NCBI GenBank assembly: GCA_013204195.1
Contig: JABMOJ010000053.1
Coordinates: 1 to 6,771, forward strand
Reading direction: 5' to 3'
Source: SAR86 cluster bacterium
Lineage (GTDB): Bacteria > Pseudomonadota > Gammaproteobacteria > Pseudomonadales > Azotimanducaceae
DNA length: 6,771 nucleotides
How positions within the stretch are numbered: position 1 is the first letter of the stretch; every line of letters begins with the position of its first letter. Shown here one piece after another: positions 5,639 through 6,771 of this stretch. The notes beneath the pieces are model-generated. The model saw only the letters and a list, made by a program, of their open reading frames with translations. It did no database searches and was not told the origin of the DNA. A program made the position numbers and the translations under genes.

Positions 5639-6771
5639 TCCTCAACCCTCAAATTTTGCCATTGTGCAGCGAGCGCTCTCGCTAACTTGCCGGTTTCACC
5701 CGCGCCCTGTGTCAGCATAAAATCTCCTGGCTTCACGATTCTATCGAGGGCTGCCGGTGCATCTTCAATTTTCGCGATGTACTCAATACTCACTTGCTCT
5801 TTACGTACTAACGCTTTGTACAAATCCTCGCCTGTTGCTCCCGGGATGGGCGCTTCACCTGCGGCATAGACGTCGAGCAATACCAAATGATCCACCGTCG
5901 CGAGCACATCGACAAACTGGTCGAATAGCTCCAGAGTTCGCGTATAGCGATGAGGTTGGTAGACCATCACTAACCGGCTATCGGGCCAACCTGACCTAAC
6001 AGCCTCAATCGTGGCTTTAACTTCGCTGGGGTGATGACCGTAGTCATCAACCAAAGTGAACAATCCTGCGTCTTTGGCATATTGACCGTGGCGTTCAAAC
6101 CTTCTACCAACGCCCTGAAATTTTTTCAGGCCCGCGGCAATATATTGATCCTCAACCCCTTCATCACTGGCAATGGCAATGGCTGCCAACGCGTTCAGCA
6201 CATTATGCTTGCCAGGAAACGCCAAGGTAATCTGTAGTGGCTCAGCGTGACCGCGCCTGACGACTGCAAACCGAGAGACGCCTTCATCTTGAATGACGCT
6301 CAGCGCGGACACGTCGGCATCCGGGTCAAAACCATAGGTCACGACAGAGCGCTTAACATGGGGCAACATGGATTTCACGACGGGATCGTCAATACAAGCC
6401 ACCAACAAGCCGTAAAACGGCAGGTTGTGCACAAACTCAAGGAAAGCGGCTTTAAGCTTATCGAAACTTCCTTCGTAATAACTCAAGTGATCTCTATCGA
6501 CATTAGTCAGCACAGCGACCATCGGTTGTAAATGTAGAAAAGAAGCATCACTCTCATCAGCTTCCGCAACCAGATAACGACTTTTCCCAAGCATGGCATT
6601 GGATGCAGTGCTATTGAGCAAACCGCCAATGACGAAGGTTGGATCCAAACCCGCCTCAGCCAAAATAGACGCTATCAAACTAGTGGTAGATGTTTTCCCA
6701 TGAGTACCCGCAACCGCTATGCCATGTCTGTAACGCATTAATTCACCGAGCATCTCCGCACGCCTGATAAC
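5635..6771 (-). CDS. murC: UDP-N-acetylmuramate--L-alanine ligase, 5' end outside window
   Basis: MurC adds L-alanine to UDP-MurNAc using ATP in the cytoplasm, the first step of stem-peptide assembly. 378 codons plus the stop are present. The frame is open to the right edge, and the first in-window residues VIRRAEML match an internal part of E. coli MurC, so roughly the first 100 residues (most of the UDP-binding domain) are missing. The ATG at 6753 is therefore internal, not the start. Counting from the window edge, the ATP loop GTHGKTS is at 22-28 and the Mur-ligase central motif EADESDASF at 70-78. PGKHNVLNA is at 186-194, DDYGHHPSE at 242-250 and QPHRYTRT at 272-279. AGEAPIPG and the closing TQGAGETGKLA are also MurC-like. 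The C terminus looks complete, and the TGA stop overlaps the ftsQ ATG by 4 nt. Confidence 0.98.
   Translation of the reverse strand, partial: VIRRAEMLGELMRYRHGIAVAGTHGKTSTTSLIASILAEAGLDPTFVIGGLLNSTASNAMLGKSRYLVAEADESDASFLHLQPMVAVLTNVDRDHLSYYEGSFDKLKAAFLEFVHNLPFYGLLVACIDDPVVKSMLPHVKRSVVTYGFDPDADVSALSVIQDEGVSRFAVVRRGHAEPLQITLAFPGKHNVLNALAAIAIASDEGVEDQYIAAGLKKFQGVGRRFERHGQYAKDAGLFTLVDDYGHHPSEVKATIEAVRSGWPDSRLVMVYQPHRYTRTLELFDQFVDVLATVDHLVLLDVYAAGEAPIPGATGEDLYKALVRKEQVSIEYIAKIEDAPAALDRIVKPGDFMLTQGAGETGKLARALAAQWQNLRVEE

Noticed and set aside
5387..5869. A 160-codon open frame on the plus strand across the ftsQ/murC junction
   Set aside because: It is antisense to two well-supported genes, shows no family motif and has no sensible ribosome binding context.
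6114..6130. CCTGAAA/TTTCAGG hairpin with a T-rich loop inside murC
   Set aside because: It lies in the codons for LKKFQG, which are conserved in MurC, so the palindrome is most simply a by-product of coding; there is no T tail placing it as a terminator.
1..6771. Possibility of a new defence, mobile or biosynthetic system
   Set aside because: Every gene is a recognisable core housekeeping family in near-standard order; there are no transposase, integrase, toxin-antitoxin or repeat-array signs.

Overview
The window is a stretch of core chromosome from a gammaproteobacterium. It holds the distal end of the division and cell wall (dcw) cluster and the genes that usually follow it. All identifications come from reading motifs in the translated sequence; no database search was run. 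The lineage call rests on the close match of LpxC, FtsZ and MurC to the Escherichia coli proteins as I know them. It also rests on gene order: lpxC, then a DciA/DUF721 gene in the opposite orientation, then an M23 peptidase gene, which is the arrangement I recall from Pseudomonas-type genomes. I would not name a genus.

Reading the minus strand from the right edge, the genes are murC (5' end outside the window), ftsQ, ftsA, ftsZ and lpxC. The murC/ftsQ and ftsQ/ftsA junctions are both 4-nt ATGA overlaps. ftsA and ftsZ are separated by 127 bp, and ftsZ and lpxC by 202 bp; these two spacers could hold regulatory sequence. dciA then lies on the plus strand, convergent with lpxC across 44 bp. The left edge holds the first 242 codons of a membrane-anchored M23 peptidase on the minus strand. 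It diverges from dciA across 42 bp and runs off the window. No stretch longer than 202 bp lacks a gene.

Functionally, MurC makes the UDP-MurNAc-L-Ala precursor. FtsZ builds the cytokinetic ring, FtsA tethers it to the membrane, and FtsQ recruits the FtsBL part of the divisome. LpxC commits precursor to lipid A synthesis. The M23 protein probably remodels or regulates peptidoglycan. DciA assists loading of the replicative helicase DnaB. The window therefore joins wall, division, outer-membrane and replication functions.

I found no mobile element, CRISPR array, RNA gene or novel multi-gene system. The points most worth a second look are the direct murC-ftsQ junction with no ddlB or murB between them, a leader hairpin beside the lpxC Shine-Dalgarno, the shortened E. 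coli-like LpxC tail, and a palindromic hairpin at the ftsA stop codon.
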